A stretch of 64,000 nucleotides of DNA from Calothrix brevissima NIES-22 (GCF_002367995.1 NZ_AP018207.1:2054500-2118499); one strand, 5' to 3'; shown: positions 36,795 to 46,590, counted from the first letter of the stretch. Made by a program: numbers and translations. The notes: generated by a model from the sequence alone, not told the origin.

Positions 36795-37634
36795 TCACAT
36801 AATATTCTGATTTTTCGTCTTCACTCTTTGATATAACTCTTCCATCGTTTCAATAAACGAATTATCCTTGCGCCAAAAAGCCGGAAAATCTCCCTGCTTC
36901 TTCACTAAAATTGCTGACACTCCGCTTTGACTACCTACTTCAATTGTTTGGGGTAATCGCTTCGTTCCTAACCAAAATTCCCTGACACTTGGCTGTTGTG
37001 CAATAGCTTGCTTTTCTAATTTCGTATATAACGAAGTTGATAATTCTAAGGGAATCTCTTTTGTATTCAGTTCTTCTGATAGCGCTTTACCTAAATTTGA
37101 TTCGGCTAACTTTGCTTGCAGTTCTTGTTTTGATAACCCCCGTAATTCAAATAGAAGAAAGGGATTATTATCTAACTGCGACGCAACTAAATAATAAACT
37201 CCGGCGATATGCTTGCAGGGATTAGCATAATCTGGACAGGAACATTTGGTTTTAAAATCTTTGTTGCTGTGGGGTAATAAATGCAATCCCAAGTCAGCAA
37301 AAGCATTTTCTATATTTTCTGGTACTTCATTAATTAGTAACCGCGAAACAATACTTGCTTTTGAGGAAAGCTGTTTAATTACTTCATTCCAGCGATTTTT
37401 GGCAATGGGTGTAATTTCAATTGATATGTTGTATGTTGGTTCTTTGTAAACTCCAAAGTAAGGATTAATTGAGCCTTTAACTCTAGCAGTAATTTGATTT
37501 TTCTCAACTTCAAAGTTTAAAACTTTACCGCCACGTGCATAGGAACGGCCGCGTTGCAATCGTCCTTCATCGGTGAATTGCTCTAATGCTTGAATAAAGC
37601 GATCGCCCCACCAAGTTCTGCTAAATTTAGACAT
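36795..37634 (-). CDS. SWIM zinc-finger protein
   Basis: The 279-residue protein contains the SWIM motif CSCPDYANPCKHIAGV with zinc ligands Cys131, Cys133, Cys140 and His142. SWIM proteins bind DNA or proteins. It starts 5 bp after the SNF2-helicase gene stop on the same strand, a conserved bacterial pairing in which the SWIM protein is thought to be a helicase partner. The N-terminal segment (FSRTWWGDRFIQALEQF) is typical of this family. Confidence 0.92.
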   Translation of the reverse strand: MSKFSRTWWGDRFIQALEQFTDEGRLQRGRSYARGGKVLNFEVEKNQITARVKGSINPYFGVYKEPTYNISIEITPIAKNRWNEVIKQLSSKASIVSRLLINEVPENIENAFADLGLHLLPHSNKDFKTKCSCPDYANPCKHIAGVYYLVASQLDNNPFLLFELRGLSKQELQAKLAESNLGKALSEELNTKEIPLELSTSLYTKLEKQAIAQQPSVREFWLGTKRLPQTIEVGSQSGVSAILVKKQGDFPAFWRKDNSFIETMEELYQRVKTKNQNIM

Positions 37635-37639
37635 GAGAT

Positions 37640-40600
37640 TTACTCCAAAATTGCGCTTTTATTTAAGGCGATGAGTTGCTTAAAAGCTTCGTTATCTAAT
37701 TCTGTTAGCCAAGATTCATCACTACCAACCACAGCAGCCGAGAGTTTTTTCTTATCTTCAATCATTTGATTAATTTTCTCTTCTAATGTGCCAATGGCGA
37801 CAAATTTATGCACGAAGACGTTCTTTTTTTGACCTATACGAAAAGCTCTGTCTGTGGCTTGGTTCTCAACGGCGGGATTCCACCATCTATCAAAGTGAAA
37901 AACATGATTGGCTTTAGTTAAAGTAATCCCTACACCGCCAGCTTTGAGGGAAAGAATAAATACAGATGGTTCGGTGTCGGGTTCTTGAAATTCGCTAATC
38001 ATTTGTTCCCGACGTTTGCGGTTTGTACCACCATGTAAATAGTAAGTATTGCAGTGTAAGTTGTGTTTGAGATGTTTTTCTAAATTTTCGCAAACTTCAG
38101 TAAACTGGCTAAATATTAATAAACTTTCGCCTTCGGAAATGGCTTCTTCTACCATTTCTGCTAATCGACTGAGTTTATGCGATCGCTCTGGGGAAAATTC
38201 GCTGTTATCCTGTAAGAATTGGGCGGGATGATTGCAAATCTGTTTCAATTTCATCAAGGTAGAAAGTATCAAGCCTTTGCGTTGAATTCCTTCAGCCTTT
38301 TGTAATTGTTCCTCCACATCTTTCACCACCACTTCGTAAAGGGATGCTTGTTCTTTAGTTAAGTTGGTGTAGAGGATTTGTTCAACTTTATCGGGTAAAT
38401 CGTTGATGATCGATTGGTCAGTTTTTACCCGACGTAAAATTAAAGGCTCGACTAATTTCTTTAAAGTAACAGATTTGACGCGATCGTTATCTTTTTGAAT
38501 GGGAATCTCAAAAGATTTGCGAAACTGCGCTTCTTTACCTAAGTAACCAGGATTGAGAAAATTAAAAATTGACCATAAATCTAGCAAGCGGTTTTCTACA
38601 GGTGTTCCCGTTAAAGCTAGGCGATGTTTGGCGGAGAGTTTGAGAATTGCTTTAGTTTGCGCTGCTTTGGGATTTTTGATATTTTGCGCTTCATCTAAAA
38701 CCAAACGTTGCCATTCTACACTGTTGAGTAGCTTCTCATCTTTGCGCGCTAGGGTAAAGGAAGTAATGACGACATCATGCTGAACACAAGCGGCTTTAAA
38801 TTTGGCGGTATCTTGCGTGCGATCGCCTCCATGATGCACCATACTTTTTAAATGTGGTGCAAACTTGGCAATTTCCTTCTGCCAATTTCCCACAACCGAA
38901 GTAGGCGCAATCAATAATGTCGGCGCTAAATCACCCCCTTGTCTCTCCTTTTCCTGTACCAATCTAGCTATCACCTGGACGGATTTACCTAAACCCATAT
39001 CGTCTGCGAGACAGCCATTTAATCCTAATCTTTCTAAATATTCCAACCAAGAAACACCACGCTTTTGATACTCGCGTAAATTTCCTTGCAAATTTAAATC
39101 TTCAGAAATTGGTTCTAGCTGAGTTTTATCTTGCAGCTTCGCCATCATTTCTGATAACACATCATCATGTTCAATTTCCCATTCTTCCCCAGCTTCCGCA
39201 TTCCGTTGGAGAAATTCTAGCAAATTCATCTCTGGCTTTTCATCAGCGTGAGTTTGCCAAAATTCCAACAATTGCTGCATTTTATCTCGGTCTAATTCCA
39301 TCCATTGACCGCGAAAATGCACTAAAGGAGCCTTAGCATTAATTAATTGTTCCCATTCTTGGGGTGTGACAACTTGCTCGCCAATTGCCAATTCATATTC
39401 ATACTGTACCAGGGAATTTAAACCAAAATAACTTTTAGTTTCACCTTTGGTTGGTGCTAACTTTTTACCTGAAGCTTTGAGACGAATTTTTGCACGCCGA
39501 CGACCTGCGGGTGTATACCAAGCAGGTACAATGACTTTAAAACCAGCGTCTTCTAAAACCCAAGCACTTTCTTGGAGAAAAGCAAACGCCTCTTCTAAAG
39601 TGAATTGCATTCCTGTAGGCTGTTCAGTTTCTAATCCCTGCCATAATTTAGGATACATCCGCGCTGCATAACCTAAATTTAGTAGCAAATGGGTTTCAAA
39701 ATCTTGACCAAATTGTTTTTTAACCCCCGCTTTAGCCGTTTTATTCATATTCCAGTAATCGAACAAATCCAACTTTAAAGAAGGGTCTTGTTTACTGGCT
39801 ACTAAAAATTGCATTTGCCAATTATCTATTGCATCCGCAGTTGGAGAATGCAATTGGAAGCAAAGATGAAAAACAGCATCAGCTTGGGTGCGAGTAATTT
39901 TAGTTTTCCATGTTAGCCATTGCTGATATTCTTCTAAAGTATTCTTACTAGTTAATGGGTTATGACGTTGGGGATAAAAGCAATAAGCAACGAGAGAATC
40001 GGCAATTTGTTTATCAAAAGCGGCTGTAGATTGGGTATGGGTGACTATATTTGTCAGGATAGACTCAGAAAAGTGACGTAATAATGTTTCTTTATCGAAA
40101 AATTCAATTTTATCGCTAGATGTATCTGCACCTGCCACACAAATCAGTGGCATATAATCAATATACTTTTGAATGTTTTCTTCGTAAGCTACAGAGATAA
40201 TTTCCCAACTGGCGTAAATTTCAAATTGTTGTGCAGTTGATTTACTTTTCTTACTAGTTTTTGCAGCTTCTAGCTGACGATATTTTAATGATGGGATATA
40301 TTGGTCTTTGAGGATGACTTGCTTAAAACTTTGGGTGTAGTGATACCAAAACAGCAAATCCGAACCGAGTTGCACTTCATCGGCATTGTGTAGCGCTAAG
40401 AAATGTATATCATTGAGAAGTTTGATAACATTATTTACTTTTTCTGTTTTGTTATATGTGATTGTTTCATAACAATCCACCTGCCAATATTGAAAACCTT
40501 CATATTCTTCCGGGATTTCCACTTCCAGATACTTGATTAATTCTGGTGAGGGTAAAGGTTGATTATTGGCTGTTGGCAGAGCAAAATATTTAGGTGTGAG

Positions 40601-40813
40601 GCGTTGACTTAATTGATTTGCTGATTCTTTCAACCCTAAAGCCTGAGTTAAAAAGGCGATTAATTCAGCTTTTGGTAAATGTCCGGGATGAATATTTTGC
40701 TGATTAGTGCGGCTTTTTTTGACTATTGGGGTTTCTATCCACAAATAAAAAGACCCTGGTTGAGTAAAGTCTGATGCCGCATTTGGTATCCAGGTGCCAT
40801 GAAGAACTTTCAT
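37640..40813 (-). CDS. SNF2-family DEAD/DEAH helicase (HelZ-like)
   Basis: The 1057-residue protein has an N-terminal cyanobacterial/bacterial SNF2-associated region (about 1-580). A full SNF2 core follows: motif I DDMGLGKSVQVIARL, motif II VLDEAQNIKNPKA, motif III ALTGTPVENRLLDLWS, motif V LSLKAGGVGITLTKAN and motif VI ATDRAFRIGQ. It is an ATP-driven double-strand-DNA translocase, and the function in cyanobacteria is unknown. It forms an operon with the SWIM gene. A 21-bp minisatellite lies about 130 bp upstream of its start. Confidence 0.93.
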   Translation of the reverse strand: MKVLHGTWIPNAASDFTQPGSFYLWIETPIVKKSRTNQQNIHPGHLPKAELIAFLTQALGLKESANQLSQRLTPKYFALPTANNQPLPSPELIKYLEVEIPEEYEGFQYWQVDCYETITYNKTEKVNNVIKLLNDIHFLALHNADEVQLGSDLLFWYHYTQSFKQVILKDQYIPSLKYRQLEAAKTSKKSKSTAQQFEIYASWEIISVAYEENIQKYIDYMPLICVAGADTSSDKIEFFDKETLLRHFSESILTNIVTHTQSTAAFDKQIADSLVAYCFYPQRHNPLTSKNTLEEYQQWLTWKTKITRTQADAVFHLCFQLHSPTADAIDNWQMQFLVASKQDPSLKLDLFDYWNMNKTAKAGVKKQFGQDFETHLLLNLGYAARMYPKLWQGLETEQPTGMQFTLEEAFAFLQESAWVLEDAGFKVIVPAWYTPAGRRRAKIRLKASGKKLAPTKGETKSYFGLNSLVQYEYELAIGEQVVTPQEWEQLINAKAPLVHFRGQWMELDRDKMQQLLEFWQTHADEKPEMNLLEFLQRNAEAGEEWEIEHDDVLSEMMAKLQDKTQLEPISEDLNLQGNLREYQKRGVSWLEYLERLGLNGCLADDMGLGKSVQVIARLVQEKERQGGDLAPTLLIAPTSVVGNWQKEIAKFAPHLKSMVHHGGDRTQDTAKFKAACVQHDVVITSFTLARKDEKLLNSVEWQRLVLDEAQNIKNPKAAQTKAILKLSAKHRLALTGTPVENRLLDLWSIFNFLNPGYLGKEAQFRKSFEIPIQKDNDRVKSVTLKKLVEPLILRRVKTDQSIINDLPDKVEQILYTNLTKEQASLYEVVVKDVEEQLQKAEGIQRKGLILSTLMKLKQICNHPAQFLQDNSEFSPERSHKLSRLAEMVEEAISEGESLLIFSQFTEVCENLEKHLKHNLHCNTYYLHGGTNRKRREQMISEFQEPDTEPSVFILSLKAGGVGITLTKANHVFHFDRWWNPAVENQATDRAFRIGQKKNVFVHKFVAIGTLEEKINQMIEDKKKLSAAVVGSDESWLTELDNEAFKQLIALNKSAILE

Positions 40814-40940
40814 TTTTGTGATGCTCTGGATTGTAGTAATTCTAGCTTGTTAAAATTACTCTACCAAAGTACGGTGTAGCTTTATAACTTTGTGGCTGGG
40901 AAAAGGCGATCGCACGATGTAAACTGACTTGGGGAAGGCT

Positions 40941-41180
40941 GTTCAACACAAGTTTGACGCCGTTCAACACAAGTTTGACGCCGTTCAATACAAGTTTGAC
41001 GCCGTTCAATACAAGTTTGACGCCGTTCAACACAAGTTTGACGCCGTTCAACACAAGTTTGACGCCGTTCAATACAAGTTTGACGCCTTTCAACACAAGT
41101 TTGACGCCGTTCAACACAAGTTTGACGCCGTTCAATACAAGTTTGACGCCTTTCAACACAAGGTTGACGCCTTTCAATAT
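40941..41180. repeat. Minisatellite of 21-bp units, about 11 full copies
   Basis: The unit is GTTCAACACAAGTTTGACGC plus C, with variants at two positions (AACAC/AATAC and GTTC/TTTC). Eleven units run from 40941 to 41171 and a partial one follows. Because the unit is a multiple of three without stops, open frames appear on both strands (heptads such as GVKLVLN or ERRQTCV). These have no convincing start context, so I treat the array as non-coding. Confidence 0.85.
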
Positions 41181-41216
41181 GAACTTTAACGTAACGCAAA
41201 AGTCCCCACCCGATAG

Positions 41217-42116
41217 CTATAATGCGCCTTGCTTCAATTCCTGCTGTAAATCAGCCATAAATTTCAGGAAAAAATCTTTAAACACGCACTCTCTTTCAGA
41301 ACTCCCAGTACTAAAAGTAAAAGATAAATCCTGAATTTCCGCCGCAGCTTTAGCAATCATCAATAATAGTACGGTTTTTCCGGGAGTAGTAGGCGATCGC
41401 AACATCCCGTCAAAAGTTGATGCTTTAATGGCTATTCTGGGTACTTGTGGTGTAGGCGCGTGATCGGTAAATGTGCGTTCAATTGGCTGATCGAGGTTTT
41501 CTTTTAATTTTTTCAAAGATAACGCTGAAGCTTGAACTACTTCCCCAATATTATGCCCCACATCAAGAATATGCACACCTTGAGGTAAATTACCTTGACA
41601 GTAATTCATAATTTTTGCTTGTGCTTTTTTCCCGCGAATATACTTCCAAGGTAATAGAGCTTCCGGTAAGCTTTGAACTGTATCTTTTGCCTCACGAGTA
41701 ATTTCTAAAGGTACATCTTGATCAAAAAAGCGGCGATTGACTATTTGCACCATTGCATGTGCTAAAACTTCATCTTCTGCATCTGTTCTTAATAGTTCAG
41801 CAATTTTTTGCACATCTTCTTGGCTATAGCTTAAGGCTACTTTTTCTTCTAAATATGCTCGTCTAGGATAATAACTGGAATTATCTTTTGATTCAAAAGG
41901 ACAAAACCACAAGTCACGCTGTTTATCATGAAACTTGGTTGAGGAGAAATACAACTTTACCCACCAAGGTAAAGATTTTGTCGGGTAGCTATGTAACCTA
42001 TCCACAGTCCCAGATTTCTCAATTAGTCTGATTTGTACAGGATCGGAAACAAAGATTACATCTATTAAAAAGGGAATTCTGATCCGCAATGGTTTGAGCT
42101 TCAATTGATTAAACAT
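41217..42116 (-). CDS. Hypothetical protein, possibly cytochrome-P450-related, next to a heme peroxidase
   Basis: The product has 299 residues from the ATG at 42116. A longer frame to 42170 is created by the dispersed 28-mer repeat (MYRQGFIAS) and is rejected. The N-terminal part (PFLIDVIFVSDPVQIRLIEK; VDRLHSYP) reads like a P450 N-terminal region. Near the C-terminus FTFSTGSSEREC vaguely recalls the P450 heme-Cys loop. A full P450 would be 400 residues or more, and no I-helix or ExxR is clear. It is divergent from an alpha-dioxygenase-like gene; such peroxidase/P450 pairs make oxylipins. The assignment is weak. Confidence 0.55.
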   Translation of the reverse strand: MFNQLKLKPLRIRIPFLIDVIFVSDPVQIRLIEKSGTVDRLHSYPTKSLPWWVKLYFSSTKFHDKQRDLWFCPFESKDNSSYYPRRAYLEEKVALSYSQEDVQKIAELLRTDAEDEVLAHAMVQIVNRRFFDQDVPLEITREAKDTVQSLPEALLPWKYIRGKKAQAKIMNYCQGNLPQGVHILDVGHNIGEVVQASALSLKKLKENLDQPIERTFTDHAPTPQVPRIAIKASTFDGMLRSPTTPGKTVLLLMIAKAAAEIQDLSFTFSTGSSERECVFKDFFLKFMADLQQELKQGAL

Positions 42117-42787
42117 CTTTATAGCTCCATGATTTGGGTAAAGAGATGCGATGAACCCTTGTCTGTACAAGAGGCAGGGTTTTGAGGGTATTTGCGTTTA
42201 TTTCCAGCGATTTACTTAAGGCTGCAAAATTTCTCTATTCTTTATTGTCAATAATTCTGCATCCTTGCATATTACCCCGAAGGGTAATATTCATTTTGGA
42301 CAAAAGTTAGTAATGTTGCGTTGGCAGTCAATGGTCAGTAGTCAACCGTCAGGCACTTACAAAAAATAAATTACCCAAATTCCGTAGTGCGAGCATCTTG
42401 CTCGCTGGTGTTCAAAAGCGAGCAAGATGCTCGCACTACAAATTGATTGGGTATTTAAAAAATTGGATGTCCCTCAACAGTCAACAGTCAACAACCAAAC
42501 TATGTTGCACAATCGCCAGTTGTCTTTAATTATGCCGACTAACTTAAATGAATATAACTATATTGGCAAATATGAATTGAGCTAAAACACTTTTCCTTTA
42601 TGAACCCGATCGGTGAATAAGGAAAGCAGAATTATTGTTATTTACCTTATTTTCTTAATAAATATTAACGCTAAGTAGATTACTAAAAAATAGTTATGTC
42701 TTCAGGAATTGAGAAAATTTGAGTGTAAGTAATAATAACGAAAAACCAGAATTTATAGTCTAAAAATAAACTCAAGGAATTTGTCAA
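42117..42787. repeat. Intergenic region with a perfect 23-bp inverted repeat and dispersed repeats
   Basis: The stem GTAGTGCGAGCATCTTGCTC plus GCT at 42384-42406 is exactly complemented at 42417-42439, with a 10-nt loop. Imperfect flanks (TTACCCAAATT and AATTGATTGGGTA) extend it. A 28-mer dispersed repeat copy lies at 42144-42172, and TCAACAGTCAACA repeats at 42475-42493. The palindrome lies 350 bp upstream of the peroxidase and looks like a mobile palindromic unit. Confidence 0.75.
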
Positions 42788-44536
42788 ATGTTTGGAATTC
42801 CCTGGCATCGTCTACCAACACTATTAGCATTGTTAAAATTATCTGGGTTTCGCAAAGAACTGAGACAGAAAAATCTCCACGATACTTCTCAATTACCAGA
42901 TACAGATAAGCTTCCCGATCCCCAACCTAGTGCTGATGGTCGTCATTTGCTAGCGCGGACAGATGACGGTAGTTTTAACGACTTAAAGCAGCCACAAATG
43001 GGGATGGTTAATACTCGCTTAGGGCGGAATGTGCCCTTGACAGAGGCGAAAGTAGATCGGCAAAATCTCCTTAACCCCAATCCGCGCGAGATTAGCCAAC
43101 GGTTGTTGGGGCGAGATGAATTTATTCCCGCCGAATCTTTAAATATTTTGGCAGCTGCTTGGATTCAGTTTCAAAACCATGACTGGTTTTCTCATGGTAA
43201 TAACCAACCAGATAAAAAAATTGTCATTCCCTTAGCAGAAAACGATCCCTGGCCGCAAGAACATCGACCGATGGCGATTAAGGAAACTTTAGTCGATGAA
43301 ACTCGCCCGCAAAAAGAGACATCAGAACCGCCAACATTTATTAATAAAGTGACGCATTGGTGGGATGGTTCGCAAATTTATGGTAGTCATCCGGAGCAGG
43401 TCGATCAATTGCGATCGCATATTGATGGCAAATTGATTATAGGTGATGATGGTCTATTACCCGTTGATGCCAATGGTATCGATCGCACAGGTTTTAATGA
43501 TAACTGGTGGATTGGCTTAAGTTTAATGCATACTCTGTTTGTCAGAGAACATAATACAATTTGCGATCGCCTCAAACAACAATACCCAGATTGGACAGAT
43601 GACGACCTTTTTGACCATGCGCGATTAATTAACGCTGCATTAATGGCGAAAATCCATACCGTTGAATGGACTCCTGGTATTCTCGCCCATCCAGCTTTGC
43701 AAATCGCCATGAATGCTAATTGGTGGGGGTTACTCGGTCAAAATTTCAAACGGATTTTTGGACGGATTAGTGATAACGAGACAATTAGCGGCATTATTGG
43801 TTCGCCTACCGATCACCATACAGCCCCTTACTACATTACAGAAGAATTCGTCAGCGTATATCGCTTACATCCCCTAATTCCCGATGAATTTGAGTTTTAT
43901 TCCCACGAAAACGGTAAATTACTGCGCAAAGGTGACTTTTTTGAAGTCGCAGGTAAAAGAGCTAGGGGGGTAGTAGAAGAAATTGGCTTGGCAGATTTAT
44001 TTTATTCTTTAGGTATCGCTCATCCAGGGGCGATTACCTTGCACAATTATCCCAAAGCTTTACAGAAACTCATTCGCGACAACGGCGAAGTTTTCGATTT
44101 AGCGGCTATTGATATCCTCCGCGATCGCGAACGTGGAGTACCCCGCTATAATGATTTTCGCGAAATTATTGGTCGCGGGCGGATAAAATCCTTTGAAGAG
44201 ATTACCAGCAATCAAACCTGGGTAAAAGAACTGCGGGAAGTTTACAACAACGATATCAACAGCGTTGATTTAATGGTGGGAATGTTTGCCGAAGACTTAC
44301 CCAAAGGCTTTGGTTTTAGCGATACAGCCTTTCGTGTATTTATCTTAATGGCTTCGCGACGGTTAAAGAGCGATCGCTTCTTCACCAAAGACTATCGCGC
44401 CGAAGTTTATACCCAGTTTGGTCTCGACTGGATTGACAACAACGGCATGTTAACTGTTCTACAACGTCACCTACCTAGCTTGGATCGTTCTCTATCTGGA
44501 GTCAAGAACGCTTTTGCACCTTGGACGCGGGTTTAG
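42788..44536 (+). CDS. Alpha-dioxygenase-like heme peroxidase (animal-peroxidase superfamily)
   Basis: The 582-residue protein begins MFGIPWHRLPTLLALLKL, the start typical of plant-type fatty acid alpha-dioxygenases. It has the distal-side region WIQFQNHDWFSHGNN and VTHWWDGSQIYGS. The LSLMHTLFVREHNTICDRL helix, EFVSVYRLHPLIPDEFEF and RERGVPRYNDFRE are all superfamily hallmarks. It would add oxygen to fatty acids using a heme and a tyrosyl radical, giving oxylipins. It is monocistronic and divergent from the possible P450-related gene. Confidence 0.88.
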   Translation: MFGIPWHRLPTLLALLKLSGFRKELRQKNLHDTSQLPDTDKLPDPQPSADGRHLLARTDDGSFNDLKQPQMGMVNTRLGRNVPLTEAKVDRQNLLNPNPREISQRLLGRDEFIPAESLNILAAAWIQFQNHDWFSHGNNQPDKKIVIPLAENDPWPQEHRPMAIKETLVDETRPQKETSEPPTFINKVTHWWDGSQIYGSHPEQVDQLRSHIDGKLIIGDDGLLPVDANGIDRTGFNDNWWIGLSLMHTLFVREHNTICDRLKQQYPDWTDDDLFDHARLINAALMAKIHTVEWTPGILAHPALQIAMNANWWGLLGQNFKRIFGRISDNETISGIIGSPTDHHTAPYYITEEFVSVYRLHPLIPDEFEFYSHENGKLLRKGDFFEVAGKRARGVVEEIGLADLFYSLGIAHPGAITLHNYPKALQKLIRDNGEVFDLAAIDILRDRERGVPRYNDFREIIGRGRIKSFEEITSNQTWVKELREVYNNDINSVDLMVGMFAEDLPKGFGFSDTAFRVFILMASRRLKSDRFFTKDYRAEVYTQFGLDWIDNNGMLTVLQRHLPSLDRSLSGVKNAFAPWTRV

Positions 44537-44552
44537 TCAATAGTCAGTTGTT

Positions 44553-44646
44553 AGAGACGCGATAACCCTTGTCTGTACAATGGTCAATAGTCATTTGTCC
44601 TCCTTGTCCCCCTTGTCCCCCTTGTCCCCCTTGTCCCCCTAGCCCC
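44553..44646. repeat. Dispersed 28-mer variant followed by CTTGTCCCC tandem array
   Basis: AGAGACGCGATAACCCTTGT starts at about 44553 (lacking the GA of GATGAACCC). A tract of five CTTGTCCCC-type nonamers runs to 44640, up to the stop of the DUF928 gene. Confidence 0.75.
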
Positions 44647-44648
44647 CC

Positions 44649-45572
44649 TCAACTCTGGGGCTTACAACAGGGTAATAAAGGCTTATCTGTCACCTGATCT
44701 AAATTCACGGATTTTAATAAATCTGCCCAATATTGTTGAACTTCTGCATTATTGGGATTTTGACGGCGTAAATCGGCTAAAATGCTGATGGCGTTTTCCC
44801 AAAAGCCAGCAGTTGCATAGAGAACTGCACGATCCAAAGGTTGGGGTGTTTCCTGTATCTGAGCAGCAATGTTTGCATCCTGCATGACTTCAATTGTGCC
44901 TTCTAGAAACACATCTAAATCACGACTGTTAGGATCGCAAATCATCGAAAAATTCCAATGATATTCTTTATCTGCTTGTAAAGCTGGTTGATTAGTAGGT
45001 AAAGTAACGCTCACAATTCCCGCTTCTCCAACTGGCGGGAAAGTTTCTCTATATATAGGATCGCTATCGGGAGTTTCCCGTAAAGAAAATTCGAGTCCTG
45101 CTACTGTTTTAGAAGTTTTGGGAATGTAGAAAAAGAATGTTGGATGATCTTTTGTAGTGTGTTGAGCTTCCTTACTACTAGGAATTAAAGGAATCGCCAC
45201 ATCTGCATTTTGAAAGCAAGTTCCTCTCGATGCTGCGGATCTGACTCTACCAGGTTTACCCGGTACAAAGCCGATTAAAGTTCTTCGACCTCGCATATAA
45301 CTTTGAACATTTCTAATAGCTGCACTAGCATAGCTATCTCCTGGTCTTGCTTGTAATGCTTGCTGAAAAAGTCCTAAAGCTCTGCGATAATTTCTCTGTC
45401 TAGTTGCAGTGTAACCTTGACGCATATATTGGTCATAAGCAGACCTTGCTTGTGCCACTTGCAAAATTGGATTTGCTGCTAAGAGTTTGCTGGTAGTTGC
45501 AACACCAAAAGGTAAACATACCAATACAGCAAACAGAGAACCAATCAACAATTTACGCTTCATAATATTCAT
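44649..45572 (-). CDS. Secreted DUF928 protein with N-terminal TPR-like helices
   Basis: The product has about 307 residues. A signal peptide (KLLIGSLFAVLVCLPFGV) is followed by one TPR-like unit (NYRRALGLFQQALQARPGDS). A DUF928 domain comes next: RGTCFQNADVAIPLIPS, HPTFFFYIPKTSKTVAGLEF, YHWNFSMICDPNSRDLDVFL and a helical C-terminus ending in WADLLKSVNLDQVTD. DUF928 is a cyanobacterial periplasmic or outer-membrane-associated family of unknown function, often next to CHAT/TPR genes. ATGs at 45572 and 45563 are both possible starts; the longer GTG start at 45587 is less likely. Confidence 0.82.
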   Translation of the reverse strand: MNIMKRKLLIGSLFAVLVCLPFGVATTSKLLAANPILQVAQARSAYDQYMRQGYTATRQRNYRRALGLFQQALQARPGDSYASAAIRNVQSYMRGRRTLIGFVPGKPGRVRSAASRGTCFQNADVAIPLIPSSKEAQHTTKDHPTFFFYIPKTSKTVAGLEFSLRETPDSDPIYRETFPPVGEAGIVSVTLPTNQPALQADKEYHWNFSMICDPNSRDLDVFLEGTIEVMQDANIAAQIQETPQPLDRAVLYATAGFWENAISILADLRRQNPNNAEVQQYWADLLKSVNLDQVTDKPLLPCCKPQS

Positions 45573-46089
45573 ATCTGCTGATACCACTGTAATAATTTTC
45601 TAATAGAGTTAAAGCTTTTTTCTATAACAATTTTAGGACTCATGCACAAAACCTCTCAAACTTTTATTACTCTGTGAACTCTGCCTTGAAAAGTTCTGAT
45701 GCCTTCTGCAAGCCGCTTCGCGTCTACGGAGGAAACCTCCGCTCAGACTTTTCGCTGCGTTTTCTGCGGTTCATTTTTAAGTTACCTTTGCGTAAGTCAT
45801 GAATTTGTAGAAAGGCGGTTTTAATAATCTCAAACACTTTATTTGCCAAGCATTTAACTTGTGTATCTATTGAGAGATACAATTACTTAGGTATGACGAC
45901 TGAAGATGATAATTACTAGTTCCCATTCTTATTGAAAATCCCGGAGTCAGTTAAACCTTGACTTCGGGTAATCCCCAATCTCAAATTTCAAATCTCAAAT
46001 ATAAAATTGATTTGTTATACTCCAATACAGTTCAGTTAGCATCAAAAACTTGAAAAGACGTAGCGACTGTCTTGAATGTCAAGCGATAG
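45573..46089. other. Intergenic region, no gene seen
   Basis: A foldable stretch at about 45713-45770 contains the GCGTCTACGGAGGAAACCTC repeat (TCCGC follows) and a CTTTTCGCTGCGTTTTCTGC block. Both are common dispersed sequences. The rest is AT-rich. No gene is seen. Confidence 0.45.
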
Positions 46090-46282
<193 letters not shown>

Positions 46283-46371
46283 TTACTAATAGCAAATATT
46301 AACAACAGCATTCCTATCCAGTAGAAATTAGGGATAAGAATGCTGTCAGGTTTTGCTAGAATGACATCTGC

Positions 46372-46590
46372 TTATAACAGAGGTCTAGTTCTAGCGCGAT
46401 AATCCATTAAAGCGCCTTGACTAATAAAAGTGCGCCCATTTCTTCTGCTGGTGGGAATTTGTCCTTTTTGCAAAGCCATATACAGAGTACTTTGGTCTAC
46501 ACCTAAAAATCTCGCCGCTTGTACCAAGGAAGTACCCTGTTTGGTTTTACTTCCTCTGCATCTGTTTCTATTTGAGAATGGTCTGAACAT
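46372..46590 (-). CDS. Small helix-turn-helix DNA-binding protein (excisionase/MerR-like)
   Basis: The 72-residue protein contains a winged-helix motif: LVQAARFLGVDQSTLYMALQ followed by KGQIPTSRRNGRTFISQGAL. This is the excisionase-like HTH_17 pattern. The N-terminus is Arg-rich (SNRNRCRGSKTKQG). No integrase is adjacent, so a recombination role cannot be assumed; it may be a small transcription regulator. The IS110 remnant and repeats to its left hint at an old mobile region. Confidence 0.75.
   Translation of the reverse strand: MFRPFSNRNRCRGSKTKQGTSLVQAARFLGVDQSTLYMALQKGQIPTSRRNGRTFISQGALMDYRARTRPLL

Noticed and set aside
40842..41199. Overlapping ORFs of heptad repeats (GVKLVLN, ERRQTCV, HKFDAVQ, NTSLTPF) as real proteins
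   Set aside because: They arise because the 21-bp unit is a multiple of three with no stops. Starts are TTG without a ribosome site, and frames on both strands look alike.
42117..42170. N-terminal extension MYRQGFIASLYPNHGAIK of the gene at 41217
   Set aside because: The extension is encoded by a dispersed 28-mer repeat found elsewhere in the window. The ATG at 42116 is the likely start.
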